From Chitinophaga pinensis (GTDB lineage Bacteria; Bacteroidota; Bacteroidia; Chitinophagales; UBA10324): a DNA stretch of 64,000 bases. The notes below the pieces were generated by a model. The model saw only the letters and a program-made list of their open reading frames with translations. It did no database searches and was not told the DNA's origin. A program made the translations under genes and the position numbers. The stretch spans positions 1 through 64,000 of the forward strand of contig CAMDDP010000009.1 in assembly GCA_945892775.1 (NCBI GenBank), read 5' to 3'. Shown here in pieces: positions 26,911 to 37,551 of this stretch; the first letter of the stretch is position 1; each line of letters starts with the position of its first letter.

Positions 26911-28242
26911 TCAATGTGTGCCAATTTCTTTTTTCACTGCAAATAAACCTATCAGACCAAGAAGAAAGAAAATAGAGAACGCAAGCAATGAATTCAACAT
27001 GCTTCCGGTTATTTCATAAATTAGTCCATAAGTGATTGTGCCAATTACAATTGCCAATTTTTCTGAAACATCATAGAACGAAAAGAAGGAAGCATGGTCT
27101 TCCGTTTCGGGAAGCAATTTCGAATAAGTAGAACGCGAAAGCGATTGCGTTCCACCCATAACCATTCCTACGCAAAATGCTACAAAATAAAAAAACATTG
27201 ATTTTGATGACTCATCAGTAGCTAAATATTTAAAAACAAAAAATGAGATCAAACAAATTCCTACCCATATAATGATGGCTATTCGCAAAGCAGAAATATT
27301 TCCGTAGCGTTTTGATAAACTTGAAAACAAATAAGCCCCTACAATAGCCACTAATTGAATAATTAAGATAGTGGAAATTAATTGTGTGTCTTTCAAATGC
27401 AATTCATCGGTTCCAAACAGTGTAGCTATATACATAACAGTTTGCAACGCCATGCTGTAAAAGAAAAATGAAAAAAGGAAATATCTAAGTCGCTTCAATT
27501 CTTGTAACTGTCGCCACACTTTTTTTAATTCATTATATCCGCCCCAAATTGAATTATATGATCTTTCTCTTTTAATTAAATGTGCATTGTACCCTTTTTG
27601 AAAATTCTGTAACACAGAAAATGTTATTTGCGCAAACAGCACCCACCAAATTCCAACCGTAAGAAAAGACAATTGAGCTGGCAGTACTCCTTCACTCAAA
27701 CCAAATATTGTTGGCTTCATAATCATAATAAGATTAACAATTAAAAGCAAGACACTTCCAATGTATCCAAGAGAAAATCCAAAAGCGCTTACTTTATCTT
27801 GTCTAATCGGCTCCACTATTTCTGGAAGAAAAGCGTTGTAAAAAACAAGGCTCCCACAAAACCCAATTGCTGCAATTGAAAATGGAAATATTCCAAAATA
27901 AATATTGCTACCATCATAAAAATAAAGCGCTGAACAACTAATAGCACCGATGTAACAAAAGCATTGCATAAAAAATAATTTATTCCGTTTGTAATCAGCA
28001 ATAGACGAAAGCAAGGGAGAAATAAATGCAATCACTAAAAAAGCAAACGACAATGAATAAGAGTACAAAGCTGAGCGCATATAAACTCGTCCAAAAGCAT
28101 GTACTTCAATAGGGGTAACTTTATTATAATAAATTGGAAACACTGCGGAAGTAATGACTAAAGAATAAACCGAATTCGCCCAATCATACATTGCCCAACC
28201 TCTAATTAATTTTTTATCCCCTCGTTGCAACTCCTTTTTCAT
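26911..28242 (-). CDS. MFS transporter, UMF1 (Atg22-like) family
   Basis: This 443-residue protein has about 12 membrane segments. The opening GWAMYDWANSVYSLVI is the signature of the UMF1/Atg22 group of the major facilitator superfamily, and GMVMGGTQSLSRSTYSKLLP is the second marker. Yeast Atg22 exports amino acids from the vacuole; bacterial substrates are mostly unknown. It is divergent from the small gene at 28371. Confidence 0.88.
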   Translation of the reverse strand: MKKELQRGDKKLIRGWAMYDWANSVYSLVITSAVFPIYYNKVTPIEVHAFGRVYMRSALYSYSLSFAFLVIAFISPLLSSIADYKRNKLFFMQCFCYIGAISCSALYFYDGSNIYFGIFPFSIAAIGFCGSLVFYNAFLPEIVEPIRQDKVSAFGFSLGYIGSVLLLIVNLIMIMKPTIFGLSEGVLPAQLSFLTVGIWWVLFAQITFSVLQNFQKGYNAHLIKRERSYNSIWGGYNELKKVWRQLQELKRLRYFLFSFFFYSMALQTVMYIATLFGTDELHLKDTQLISTILIIQLVAIVGAYLFSSLSKRYGNISALRIAIIIWVGICLISFFVFKYLATDESSKSMFFYFVAFCVGMVMGGTQSLSRSTYSKLLPETEDHASFFSFYDVSEKLAIVIGTITYGLIYEITGSMLNSLLAFSIFFLLGLIGLFAVKKEIGTH

Positions 28243-28343
28243 GAATTATATTTTAATTGGGGGCAAGGTAAGAACATTTTACACCCCTCATTGATCTGTT
28301 AATAATCTGATTTCAACAAAACCAATATATATTATTACAACAG

Positions 28344-28351
28344 TAATTTTG
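28344..28351 (+). promoter_or_regulatory. -7 box upstream of the ftsE operon
   Basis: TAATTTTG is a perfect TAnnTTTG box 19 bp before the ATG at 28371. No TTG lies at the right distance for a -33 site. Confidence 0.45.
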
Positions 28352-28370
28352 CTTCAGCATCAATTAGAAC

Positions 28371-28577
28371 ATGTACATCATTAAAATAAAAGGCAAAGTG
28401 AAGATTCCAGACTATGTACAAATTCGTGACGATAAATTTGCTCTACTCGCTTACTTCCGCGCAGACCGGCCTGAAAATGCTTTGATGAAATGTGGATTAG
28501 GTAAAAGTGAAGTAGAAATAAAAAAAGTGATTGCTGAATTGCCTTACGGAAAAATTTTAAAACTTGAAATCAAATGA
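28371..28577 (+). CDS. Small conserved protein upstream of ftsE, function unknown
   Basis: This 68-residue soluble protein reads as short alternating strands and helices (MYIIKIKGKVKIPDYVQIRD, LLAYFRADRPENALMKCGLG, ELPYGKILKLEIK). I recall similar small proteins in this position in Bacteroidota but know no function. Its stop overlaps the ftsE start by 4 bp (ATGA), so the two are translationally coupled, and a promoter-like box sits just upstream. Coupling makes it a real gene rather than a chance frame. Confidence 0.7.
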   Translation: MYIIKIKGKVKIPDYVQIRDDKFALLAYFRADRPENALMKCGLGKSEVEIKKVIAELPYGKILKLEIK

Positions 28578-29269
28578 GCACTCCAATAATTGAATTAAAT
28601 AACACTGTTATTTATCAGGACGAATCGCTGGTGTTGAATAATGTGAGTCTAACAATTAATGCTCACGAATTTGTTTACTTAGTTGGAAAAACCGGAAGCG
28701 GAAAAAGTTCACTCCTAAAGATATTATATGGTGATTTAGATATTGCAGGTGGATCAGGAATGGTTTGTGGATATGATTTACAAAAACTTACTCCGAAGGA
28801 AATTCCTTTCCTCCGGCGCAAACTTGGAATTGTATTTCAAGATTTTCAATTGCTAACTGATAGAACTGTAAACGAAAATTTATTATTTGTTTTAAAAGCA
28901 ACTGGTTGGACCGATAAAAATAAAATGGTTGAACGAGTAGCTGAAGTATTAAAAATGGTAGGATTAAGCACTAAAGATTTTAAAATGTTGCACGAACTTT
29001 CAGGTGGTGAACAGCAAAGAATAGTTATTGCGCGAGCGTTGCTCAATCATCCTGAATTAATTTTAGCCGACGAACCAACAGGCAATTTGGATTCAGAAAC
29101 CTCTAATGACATTATTCAACTTCTAATGAAAATAAGTCGCGAATCGGGTGCTGCTGTATTAGTTGCCTCACATGATCTAATGGTGATTAGAAATTTTCCT
29201 GCTCGTACTTTAAACTGTGAGGGTGGGCGTCTTATAGAGCAGGTGAGTCAAGCAAATCTATCAGCTTAA
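28574..29269 (+). CDS. ftsE: Cell division ABC ATPase FtsE
   Basis: FtsE with FtsX activates septal peptidoglycan hydrolases during division. This 231-residue ATPase has Walker A GKTGSGKSSLL, signature LSGGEQQR, Walker B ELILADEPTGNLDS and the switch histidine in VLVASHDL. FtsX is not adjacent, which is usual in this phylum. Other small MacB/LolD-type ATPases look similar, so the subfamily is likely but not certain. Its last 38 bp overlap the 3' end of the convergent glycosyltransferase gene. Confidence 0.88.
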   Translation: MSTPIIELNNTVIYQDESLVLNNVSLTINAHEFVYLVGKTGSGKSSLLKILYGDLDIAGGSGMVCGYDLQKLTPKEIPFLRRKLGIVFQDFQLLTDRTVNENLLFVLKATGWTDKNKMVERVAEVLKMVGLSTKDFKMLHELSGGEQQRIVIARALLNHPELILADEPTGNLDSETSNDIIQLLMKISRESGAAVLVASHDLMVIRNFPARTLNCEGGRLIEQVSQANLSA

Positions 29270-30359
29270 GCGCATTATTTTTATTACTAAAATTTTCTTC
29301 AAGAATACTTATTCGTCTTTCTGATTCTTCTTGAGTAAAATCATTTTCCATCAGTTGATGGATGACCGCAATCATCTCTTCAGAATGCTCTTTTACAAGA
29401 CACAAATTTTCCAATCCACTTTCTTCAACCATTGCCTTATTCACTAAAACATATCTTCCTCTGAATAATGCATTCAACAACTTTAATTTTGTTCCAGTTT
29501 GTTGAAATGTAGGCAATGTATTTATTTGCGCATTTGCGAGCAACTCATTCAATTTTGCTTCTGTTGGATTTTCTATTAGTTGAATATGCGGATACACAGC
29601 AACCATCTTTTTTATTGTGATTGAGGGATTGGCTCCAGCAATAATGCATGGGTAATTTACTTTACTAAAAACTTTGCTTATCAACCAAGCAGCGGCCTGA
29701 ATATTTTCACTAACCGAAAGATTACCATGGTATAAAATAAAATCTCCCCTTCCTACTTTGTTAATACAAATTTCATTAGGATGAAAAGCAGGTAGAAAAG
29801 TTACATGTTTATATTTCGCAGAAAGGGACTGAAAATCCAATGGTGAAATTGGAAGAATACGACCAGCTTTAAATAAAATTTTTTCATAAAACTTCAACTT
29901 AACAGATTCAGTATAAAAATAAAAACGGCGCAACATATTTTGCTCTGATTGCCCAAGACCTCGGTAATAATCAGCTTCTATATTGTGCATTCGAACCAAC
30001 TTATATCGTTTCTGTAAAGAGGGTGCATCTAAATGGTAACAAGTATGTAACCCTTCAAACAGAATTGGCGCGTTTAAATCCTCTAAGTTTTTTAATAATG
30101 ATTTTGCTCTTCGAGTTTTTACTATGTATGGCTTCAAACTACTAAAATCACGAAAACTATGTTCCCGATGATAATAATTAACACTCTCACATAAAAGACC
30201 TAGCTGTTCTGCAGGCTTTCGACCATATTCATAGCAATGAAGGTGAACTTTTATTCCCGCTTCTTTTAAGGCTTTAATTTTATAATAAACATCTATAACA
30301 CCACCATAATCGGGGGGATACGGAACATTAAAAGAAACAATGTGTAGAAACTTATTCAA
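29232..30359 (-). CDS. Glycosyltransferase, GT4-like
   Basis: This 375-residue protein has the two-domain GT-B pattern. The N-terminal half begins with FNVPYPPDYGGVIDVYY, the usual opening with a glycine-rich acceptor loop; the C-terminal half has FILYHGNLSVSENIQAAAWL and a domain-linking ILPISPLDFQ. The target is unknown; a surface polysaccharide or lipid-linked glycan is likely. The gene overlaps the upstream glycosyltransferase by 4 bp, and its end overlaps ftsE by 38 bp on the other strand. Confidence 0.8.
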   Translation of the reverse strand: MNKFLHIVSFNVPYPPDYGGVIDVYYKIKALKEAGIKVHLHCYEYGRKPAEQLGLLCESVNYYHREHSFRDFSSLKPYIVKTRRAKSLLKNLEDLNAPILFEGLHTCYHLDAPSLQKRYKLVRMHNIEADYYRGLGQSEQNMLRRFYFYTESVKLKFYEKILFKAGRILPISPLDFQSLSAKYKHVTFLPAFHPNEICINKVGRGDFILYHGNLSVSENIQAAAWLISKVFSKVNYPCIIAGANPSITIKKMVAVYPHIQLIENPTEAKLNELLANAQINTLPTFQQTGTKLKLLNALFRGRYVLVNKAMVEESGLENLCLVKEHSEEMIAVIHQLMENDFTQEESERRISILEENFSNKNNALKLIDLLDSPAL

Positions 30360-31459
30360 GTAATTTCATTAAATGCTTTAATCAATTTCTCTTTTTCTAT
30401 TTCCCAATTCCAAAATTCACGGGCTTTTAAACAATTTTGTTTTAAAGATGTGTAAAGTTGCTCATTATTTAATAGAATATTTAATGATTCAGCAATTTTT
30501 TTGGGTTCCAAATCACTCAATAATATAGCAACATTATACTCATTATTCAATTTTTCATACTCTGGAAAATTCATGTTAAGAGAAGGAACACCCGCTTCGG
30601 TATAATCAAAAAATTTATTGGCAAGGGAGTGGTAATAATTTTTACTTCTTGCTTCAAGCAAATTAATTCCAAGATAAGATTGGCGCGTTAACTGTTTTAA
30701 TTCAGCAGGAGAAATAAACCCTTTAAATTCTACTTTGTTTTCCAGATTTAAATCCTTAGAAAGATTTCTTAACTGAAGAGACAAATCACCCTCACCTGCT
30801 ATAATTAATTTAGAGTCAACTAATTTCATTGCATGAAGCAATGATTCTAAGCCCCTTCCCTCATTAAGTGTTCCCTGGTATAAGATAAACTTCGATTGAT
30901 TATTTGTCAAAGCTTGTAGCTGGGGTTGAGTTTCATGAACTGGAAAATTTCTTACCACAAGAAAATCTTTTCCATAATTAGCTTTAAAATAATTTGCCAA
31001 TCCAGCAGAAACACAAATTCCTTTGGTGCTATTTTTTACTGCATATTTTTCAACACGGAGCCAGAATCTTTTAATTCTTTTTCTTCGTTCTACTTCAGGA
31101 GTTTCTGTAAAAAGTTCGTGTGCATCATATACACATGATTTTTTTTTCAACTTTGAAATCCATAGACAAGGAATTATTGTATCTAAATCAACTCCACAAA
31201 CTTTATCAAAACGATGAGTAAGTAAAAAAATAAATAATCGAAAATTGTATTCGATGTAAAAAAACATCCCCTTTTCAAACCATAGTTTTATTCGATATTG
31301 TCTGAAAGTTTTTAAAACCAAAGGTTTTGAGTTCCTCTTTTCTCTTCCAACCAATAGAACATCATGTCCAGAATCACGCATTGAAGTACATATACGAATC
31401 ATTCTTTGATCATAATTCAAATCATTAGTTACAGTAAAAATAATTCGCTTCAATTCCAA
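30356..31459 (-). CDS. Glycosyltransferase family 4 protein
   Basis: This 367-residue GT-B enzyme opens with IIFTVTNDLNYDQRMIRICT, has CVYDAHELFTETPEVERRKR (a block common in Bacteroidota GT4 proteins) and, in the nucleotide-sugar half, FILYQGTLNEGRGLESLL and the weak E-x7-E-like region near LGINLLEARSKNYYHSLANK. Sugar and acceptor are unknown. It overlaps recQ by 10 bp upstream and the second glycosyltransferase by 4 bp downstream, so all three are read together. Confidence 0.85.
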   Translation of the reverse strand: MELKRIIFTVTNDLNYDQRMIRICTSMRDSGHDVLLVGREKRNSKPLVLKTFRQYRIKLWFEKGMFFYIEYNFRLFIFLLTHRFDKVCGVDLDTIIPCLWISKLKKKSCVYDAHELFTETPEVERRKRIKRFWLRVEKYAVKNSTKGICVSAGLANYFKANYGKDFLVVRNFPVHETQPQLQALTNNQSKFILYQGTLNEGRGLESLLHAMKLVDSKLIIAGEGDLSLQLRNLSKDLNLENKVEFKGFISPAELKQLTRQSYLGINLLEARSKNYYHSLANKFFDYTEAGVPSLNMNFPEYEKLNNEYNVAILLSDLEPKKIAESLNILLNNEQLYTSLKQNCLKAREFWNWEIEKEKLIKAFNEIT

Positions 31460-33372
31460 TGTAATTGGTGACTTTCGTTTTCAGTAATCATATTCTGCTC
31501 AATGAGCCAGCGCAAAGCATGCAACAGTTTTTCTTCCTTAATACCACTAATATTTAAAAGCAGTTGATTAAAACTCATTTGATTCTGCTTTAAATTTTTT
31601 TTTAACTGGTCAATTATGTTTTCAAATTCAATGTCACTCAACTCTAATTTATTTCTTCTCAAACAAACATCACAAATTCCACACCGATTAGTATCGTCTT
31701 CATCAAAGTATTTAAGTAATGACTCATTGCGGCAATGCATATGATCAGTTAAATAATGTAAAATCGCTTGGGCTCTTTTATGAAAACTTTCCTTTCTTTG
31801 ATTCAACAACTCTGTATTGAAACACAATTGTTCATTACGCAACCTTGGTTGTAGAAAAAATAATTGAGGATTTTCATTCCGTTCCTCATAATGCATTAAA
31901 TTGTTTTGATGAAAAATGCGAAGGTGTTTTATAATTTCAACGTAAGTTGTGTTCAAAGCTTTCGCTAACTCCTCCTCTCTCACTTGCGAGAAGTAATCAA
32001 ACACACCCCCATATGAACGCATGATTGTTTTAATTAACGCTTCGTATTCAGGATGCATAACTTCATAACGATACAAAGATTCTTTATCAACTGTCATCAT
32101 TATTCTCGATGGTAAATAAACTGATTCAGAGAATGAAAGATATTCCTCTTGTGCTAATAGCTTTAATGATTGTAATGTTTGAATAGGATTGAATTTGTAA
32201 ATTTTTATAAAATTATTTAAGTCAAAATTAAAACTCTCCCCCAGACCAGATCCTTCGGCCAGTTTGCAGAAATTTCCTATTGCATTGTAAATAATTTTCA
32301 CTTTATCTAAATCTGGAAACTGATCCGCCTCTCTTTTATTTAACTCAGTTATATCAGAATGATTATAAAGAATAACTGCAAAAGATTTTTTTTCATCTCT
32401 CCCAGCTCTTCCAGCTTCTTGAAAATAGCTTTCTAAATTATCAGGCACATCCCAATGGACCACCAAGCGAACATCGGGTTTATCTATCCCCATACCAAAA
32501 GCATTGGTGCATACAATCACTCGAACTTTATTCTGAATCCAATCTTCTTGTTTTTTAGATCTTTCAAGATGAGACAATCCAGCATGGTAATCTGTCGCAC
32601 TCACTTTATTCTGCTGAAGAAATAATGCAATCTCTTTTGTTCTTCTTCGGTTACGCACATAAACAATTGCAGTTCCCCTAACTTTATCAAGCATTTTTAA
32701 AAGGCGACCGAATTTATCTTCTTCAAATAAAACAGAATACGATAAATTTTTTCGTTCAAAACTTCTCCGCACTACATAATGCTTTTTGAATTGCAATTTC
32801 TCCATGATATCACTACAAACAACTTTTGTGGCTGATGCAGTTAATGCAAGTACAGGAATATTGTTTAGCCCTTCGCGCACTTCAGCAATACGCAAATATG
32901 GCGGACGAAAATCATACCCCCACTGCGAAACACAATGAGCTTCATCAACTGCCAATAAATTAATTTTCATTTTGGGAAGTCGATCACGAAAAATATCCGT
33001 TGTTAATCTTTCAGGAGAGAGGTATAAAAATTTATAATGACCCGCCATACATTTCTCTAATATCAAATCAACTTCACGATAACTCATACCAGAGTGAATA
33101 GCCACTGCAGTAATATTTCGTTGGCGAAGGTTATTCACTTGATCCTTCATCAAAGCTATCAACGGTGAAACAACTAAGCACATACCTTCCATGTGCATTG
33201 CTGGCAGTTGAAAACAAATTGATTTACCACCACCAGTTGGCATCAAGGCTAATGTATCTTTTTTATTCAAAACAGCTTGAATTGCTTCTTCTTGAAAAGG
33301 ACGGAACTGATCATAGCCCCAATGCTTTTTCAAAAGTTCGTGCAATTCCCCTGATTTTTTATCCGCATTCAT
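31450..33372 (-). CDS. recQ: ATP-dependent DNA helicase RecQ
   Basis: RecQ unwinds DNA 3' to 5' in recombination repair. This 640-residue protein has Walker A PTGGGKSICFQLP, the DEAH box with the RecQ aromatic loop (DEAHCVSQWGYDFRPPY), and helicase motif VI YFQEAGRAGRDEKKS. It also has the zinc-binding C-x(n)-C-x-x-C site (CRNESLLKYFDED, then RCGICDVC). A winged-helix RQC part follows; I see no clear HRDC domain, so it is a short-form RecQ. Confidence 0.95.
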   Translation of the reverse strand: MNADKKSGELHELLKKHWGYDQFRPFQEEAIQAVLNKKDTLALMPTGGGKSICFQLPAMHMEGMCLVVSPLIALMKDQVNNLRQRNITAVAIHSGMSYREVDLILEKCMAGHYKFLYLSPERLTTDIFRDRLPKMKINLLAVDEAHCVSQWGYDFRPPYLRIAEVREGLNNIPVLALTASATKVVCSDIMEKLQFKKHYVVRRSFERKNLSYSVLFEEDKFGRLLKMLDKVRGTAIVYVRNRRRTKEIALFLQQNKVSATDYHAGLSHLERSKKQEDWIQNKVRVIVCTNAFGMGIDKPDVRLVVHWDVPDNLESYFQEAGRAGRDEKKSFAVILYNHSDITELNKREADQFPDLDKVKIIYNAIGNFCKLAEGSGLGESFNFDLNNFIKIYKFNPIQTLQSLKLLAQEEYLSFSESVYLPSRIMMTVDKESLYRYEVMHPEYEALIKTIMRSYGGVFDYFSQVREEELAKALNTTYVEIIKHLRIFHQNNLMHYEERNENPQLFFLQPRLRNEQLCFNTELLNQRKESFHKRAQAILHYLTDHMHCRNESLLKYFDEDDTNRCGICDVCLRRNKLELSDIEFENIIDQLKKNLKQNQMSFNQLLLNISGIKEEKLLHALRWLIEQNMITENESHQLHWN

Positions 33373-33458
33373 TACACCATAAAAATAACTTTTATCAGTT
33401 AATGGCTAATAGTTATCAGCAAAAAAAGTTTTATGGATATTTATATTTATTGATATTA

Positions 33459-33908
33459 CTAAGGAGTAATGATTAATCCACCACCAATGCCAACTAATTC
33501 AATTTCAAATGTTAAATTTTGCCCAGCGAGTGGATGATTTGCATCTAGAACTATGGTTTCTTCTTCAATACCAACAATAATTACAGGAACCGGATTGCCC
33601 TGTTGATCTTTCATTTGCAAACTCATTCCAAGTTCAGGAACAAAATCAGGAGGAAAATTAGCTTTCGGAAATTTTAAAAAAAGTTCTTCTTGCTTTGGGC
33701 CATAAGCTTCATGAATCGGAATATTTACAATCTTTGATTGACCAATTTCCATTTCCATAACAGCCGCATCAAATCCAGCAATTACGTTCCCAGCCCCAGC
33801 AGTAAATTCTAATGGTTCACGACCTTTTGATGAATCAAAAGTTGTCCCATTTTCAAGTGTGCCATGATAATGAACTTTTACCTTATCTCCATTTTGTACC
33901 TTTTTCAT
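33459..33908 (-). CDS. FKBP-type peptidyl-prolyl isomerase, SlyD-like
   Basis: This 149-residue protein has the split FKBP core: VKVHYHGTLENGTTFDSS and GAGNVIAGFDAAVMEMEIGQ, then the SlyD insert-in-flap domain (about 70-125, IPIHEAYGPKQEELF), and DANHPLAGQNLTFEIELVGI at the end. This is the SlyD arrangement of a prolyl isomerase with chaperone activity. The histidine-rich nickel-binding tail of E. coli SlyD is absent. There is no signal peptide, so it acts in the cytoplasm. Confidence 0.92.
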   Translation of the reverse strand: MKKVQNGDKVKVHYHGTLENGTTFDSSKGREPLEFTAGAGNVIAGFDAAVMEMEIGQSKIVNIPIHEAYGPKQEELFLKFPKANFPPDFVPELGMSLQMKDQQGNPVPVIIVGIEEETIVLDANHPLAGQNLTFEIELVGIGGGLIITP

Positions 33909-33961
33909 TTACATTATTTATGTGGTGCAAAATAAAATGAATTGTTTACAGGATATAATTT

Positions 33962-35266
33962 TTATAGAATTTTTCTAATTGCTTCAGTTTTTAACAACAG
34001 TTCATCTAATTCGGATTGAGCCTCAGATTCAATTGTGATTGCTCCTCCAGCTGAAAAAGACAAATACTTTTTATCTGAATTATAAAGAATGCTTCTGATG
34101 ACCACATTGAAATCAAAATTATTTTCAGTTGTGATATATCCTACTGTTCCGGAAAACAATCCACGGCAAGAGTTCTCCAACTCATCAATTAATTGCATCG
34201 CACTTATCTTAGGAGCACCAGTCATACTTCCCATTGGAAAGGTGTTTTTTATTGCAGTAGAAATTGTTATATCATTTCTAATCTCCGCGCTTATAGTAGA
34301 AACCATTTGATGAACTCTTGGATAAGAATAAATGCCAAATAGTTCATCCACTTTAACGCTTCCAGCAATGCAACTTTTTGAAAGATCATTTCGAACCAAA
34401 TCAACAATCATTACATTTTCTGCCCTGTCTTTTTCACTGTTGAACAATTCATTTCTAAGTTTCTGATCTTCTCGCTCATCATCATTTCTTCGAATGGTTC
34501 CTTTAATCGGTTGCGAAATTATTTTTGTTCCTAGCTTCATAAGAAAGCGTTCCGGACTTGCACACAACAAATATTTATCCTTCAATTTATAAAAAACCGA
34601 ACATGGTGCTGGAGAAACTTCATTCAATCTAAAATACAATTGAACCGGATTGCAATCATAATTATCGCAATAAAATTCACGACACAAATTCAATTCATAT
34701 ACATCACCTTGTCGGATGTATTCTTTCACTTGTTCAACTTTTTCTAAATACTCGCCATCGGGCATTGTGGTTTTTATTTCAGGAGAAACCGATTGATGCT
34801 CCCCTAAAATTGAGATTTTATTTATCTCGTTAAAAATTTCGAATTCATTATTTATTGATGAAATTATCTCAACCGCCTTACCATTTATCCTAATAAATAT
34901 TTCAGGAATAAAAAAATGTACTAATGGAAATTTTAATTGCTCACTATTTTTTGAATGAAGCTTTTCAATTTCATTTTTTACATCATAACAAATGAACCCA
35001 AACTTCCACCCTACATTTTCATCTATAAATTTTTGCATAGATGAAAAACAATCTAATGAAGTCGAAATCTCGTTCTTGGGTCCAACAGCCAATAAAAATT
35101 CTTCCTGCTGATTAAGATGATTATTGTATTGATTATTATCAAGAGCGACTGCTACTAAATATTGTTGGGCCCAAGTCAACGCTTTCTGCTTAAATAATTT
35201 TATATCTGATAGAATAAAAAAAGCATCAACTCTTTTAATGTTAGAATTGCCACTTTGCTGTACCAT
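33962..35266 (-). CDS. pabB: Aminodeoxychorismate synthase component I (PabB-like)
   Basis: PabB makes 4-amino-4-deoxychorismate from chorismate for folate synthesis. In the C-terminal chorismate-binding domain of this 434-residue protein, QPIKGTIRR has the lysine that distinguishes PabB from TrpE (PIAGT). DRAENVMIVDLVRNDL, FPMGSMTGAPKISAMQLIDE and FNVVIRSILY complete the active site. The amidotransferase partner PabA and an aminodeoxychorismate lyase are not in the window. Confidence 0.9.
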   Translation of the reverse strand: MVQQSGNSNIKRVDAFFILSDIKLFKQKALTWAQQYLVAVALDNNQYNNHLNQQEEFLLAVGPKNEISTSLDCFSSMQKFIDENVGWKFGFICYDVKNEIEKLHSKNSEQLKFPLVHFFIPEIFIRINGKAVEIISSINNEFEIFNEINKISILGEHQSVSPEIKTTMPDGEYLEKVEQVKEYIRQGDVYELNLCREFYCDNYDCNPVQLYFRLNEVSPAPCSVFYKLKDKYLLCASPERFLMKLGTKIISQPIKGTIRRNDDEREDQKLRNELFNSEKDRAENVMIVDLVRNDLSKSCIAGSVKVDELFGIYSYPRVHQMVSTISAEIRNDITISTAIKNTFPMGSMTGAPKISAMQLIDELENSCRGLFSGTVGYITTENNFDFNVVIRSILYNSDKKYLSFSAGGAITIESEAQSELDELLLKTEAIRKIL

Positions 35267-35285
35267 TATATTTTAACAAAGATGA

Positions 35286-35531
35286 CTATAAATCATCATC
35301 GTCCTCATCATCATCATTGAGTTTTGTAAAATCATCATCCAAATCAAAGTCCTCTTCTAATTCCATATCAGCATCTTCAAAATCCTCATCATCATCTTGC
35401 TTTTTTTTATTGGCAGGTTTTGTGGTTGCCATTTTCTTTTTTCCTGAGGCAGTAGCTGTTTTAGCGGCTTTCTTAGATGCCGAGCTTTTAGCAGGAGATT
35501 TACTTGTTGATTTTGTAGAAGGTTTTTTCAT
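35286..35531 (-). CDS. Small protein with basic Lys/Ala half and acidic Asp/Glu tail
   Basis: This 81-residue protein is of two opposite halves. Residues 1-45 are Lys, Ser, Ala, Thr and Pro (KSPAKSSASKKAAKTAT), like the tails of histone H1 or bacterial Hc1-type proteins. Residues 46-81 are almost all Asp and Glu with a few hydrophobics (DLDDDFTKLNDDDEDDDDL). Such proteins may bind nucleic acid with the basic part and self-inhibit with the acidic part, but this is only analogy. The bipartite pattern is a deliberate composition. The gene lies between purA and pabB with gaps of 72 and 19 bp. Confidence 0.6.
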   Translation of the reverse strand: MKKPSTKSTSKSPAKSSASKKAAKTATASGKKKMATTKPANKKKQDDDEDFEDADMELEEDFDLDDDFTKLNDDDEDDDDL

Positions 35532-35603
35532 AGGTTCGGATGAATGGGGTGTAAATTTTGAAAGTGTTTTTCAATGTTCAAAATTTTTATTGAATTATTT
35601 TTT

Positions 35604-36887
<1,284 letters not shown>

Positions 36888-37064
36888 TCAATATTCTTTT
36901 TGATTATTTAAGCGGTTGAAATTGATATCGAAGATTGAGAAAACAAAACATTAGTTACAAACAAAATTATTTATTTATTTTTTTCATAAATTATTTTATT
37001 TGAAAAATATTTTGTACAAATAAAAAAATACGAAATAGAGCAATAACACCTCCTACTTATTCAA

Positions 37065-37523
37065 TTACGACGACTCCTTTTTTTCACAATTTTCACAAAG
37101 TCCATGTAATATCAATGTATGATTGTCAATTTTAAACTTCAACAATTCACCCATTTTAGTAGTAATTTGATGGATTCTTGGATCACAAAATTCCACCACC
37201 TTATGACAGCCTTTACAAATTATATGATCATGCTGTTTATATCCAAAAGATTTTTCATAAAGAGCCTGATTATTATCAAACTGATGTTTCTTAACCAATT
37301 GGCAATTTAGTAATAAATCCAATGTGTTATAAACAGTTGCACGACTAATGTGATGTTCTTTTTTATTCAAATCTTGGAATAATTTCTCGGCATCAAAGTG
37401 ATCCTTTCGTCGATAAATTTCGTCCAAAATAGTATAGCGTTCAGGAGTTTTTCGTTGTTTGTTTTCTTCCAAATACTGTGTAAAAAACTGTCGCACCTGT
37501 TTTAATAATTCATTTTGCTTCAT
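37065..37523 (-). CDS. fur: Fur-family transcriptional regulator
   Basis: This 152-residue protein has the Fur winged helix (about 15-90: RKTPERYTILDEIYRRKDHF, ISRATVYNTLDLLLNCQLV) and the C-terminal metal-binding half. The structural zinc site is two C-x-x-C pairs (CKGCHKVVEFC and CENCEK), and the sensing histidines lie in KQHDHIICKGCH. It may sense Fe2+ (Fur), peroxide (PerR) or Zn2+ (Zur); the sequence seen does not settle this. It starts 28 bp after the Rel/Spo gene stop, so the two may share a transcript. Confidence 0.9.
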   Translation of the reverse strand: MKQNELLKQVRQFFTQYLEENKQRKTPERYTILDEIYRRKDHFDAEKLFQDLNKKEHHISRATVYNTLDLLLNCQLVKKHQFDNNQALYEKSFGYKQHDHIICKGCHKVVEFCDPRIHQITTKMGELLKFKIDNHTLILHGLCENCEKKESS

Positions 37524-37551
37524 TCTATTTTAAATATAATTATATTATTTG

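Noticed and set aside
36888-37064. Promoter or regulatory RNA in the gap between fur and purA
   Set aside because: The region is very AT-rich and holds one TAATTTTG box but no well-spaced -33 element and no stable hairpin; nothing firm can be said.
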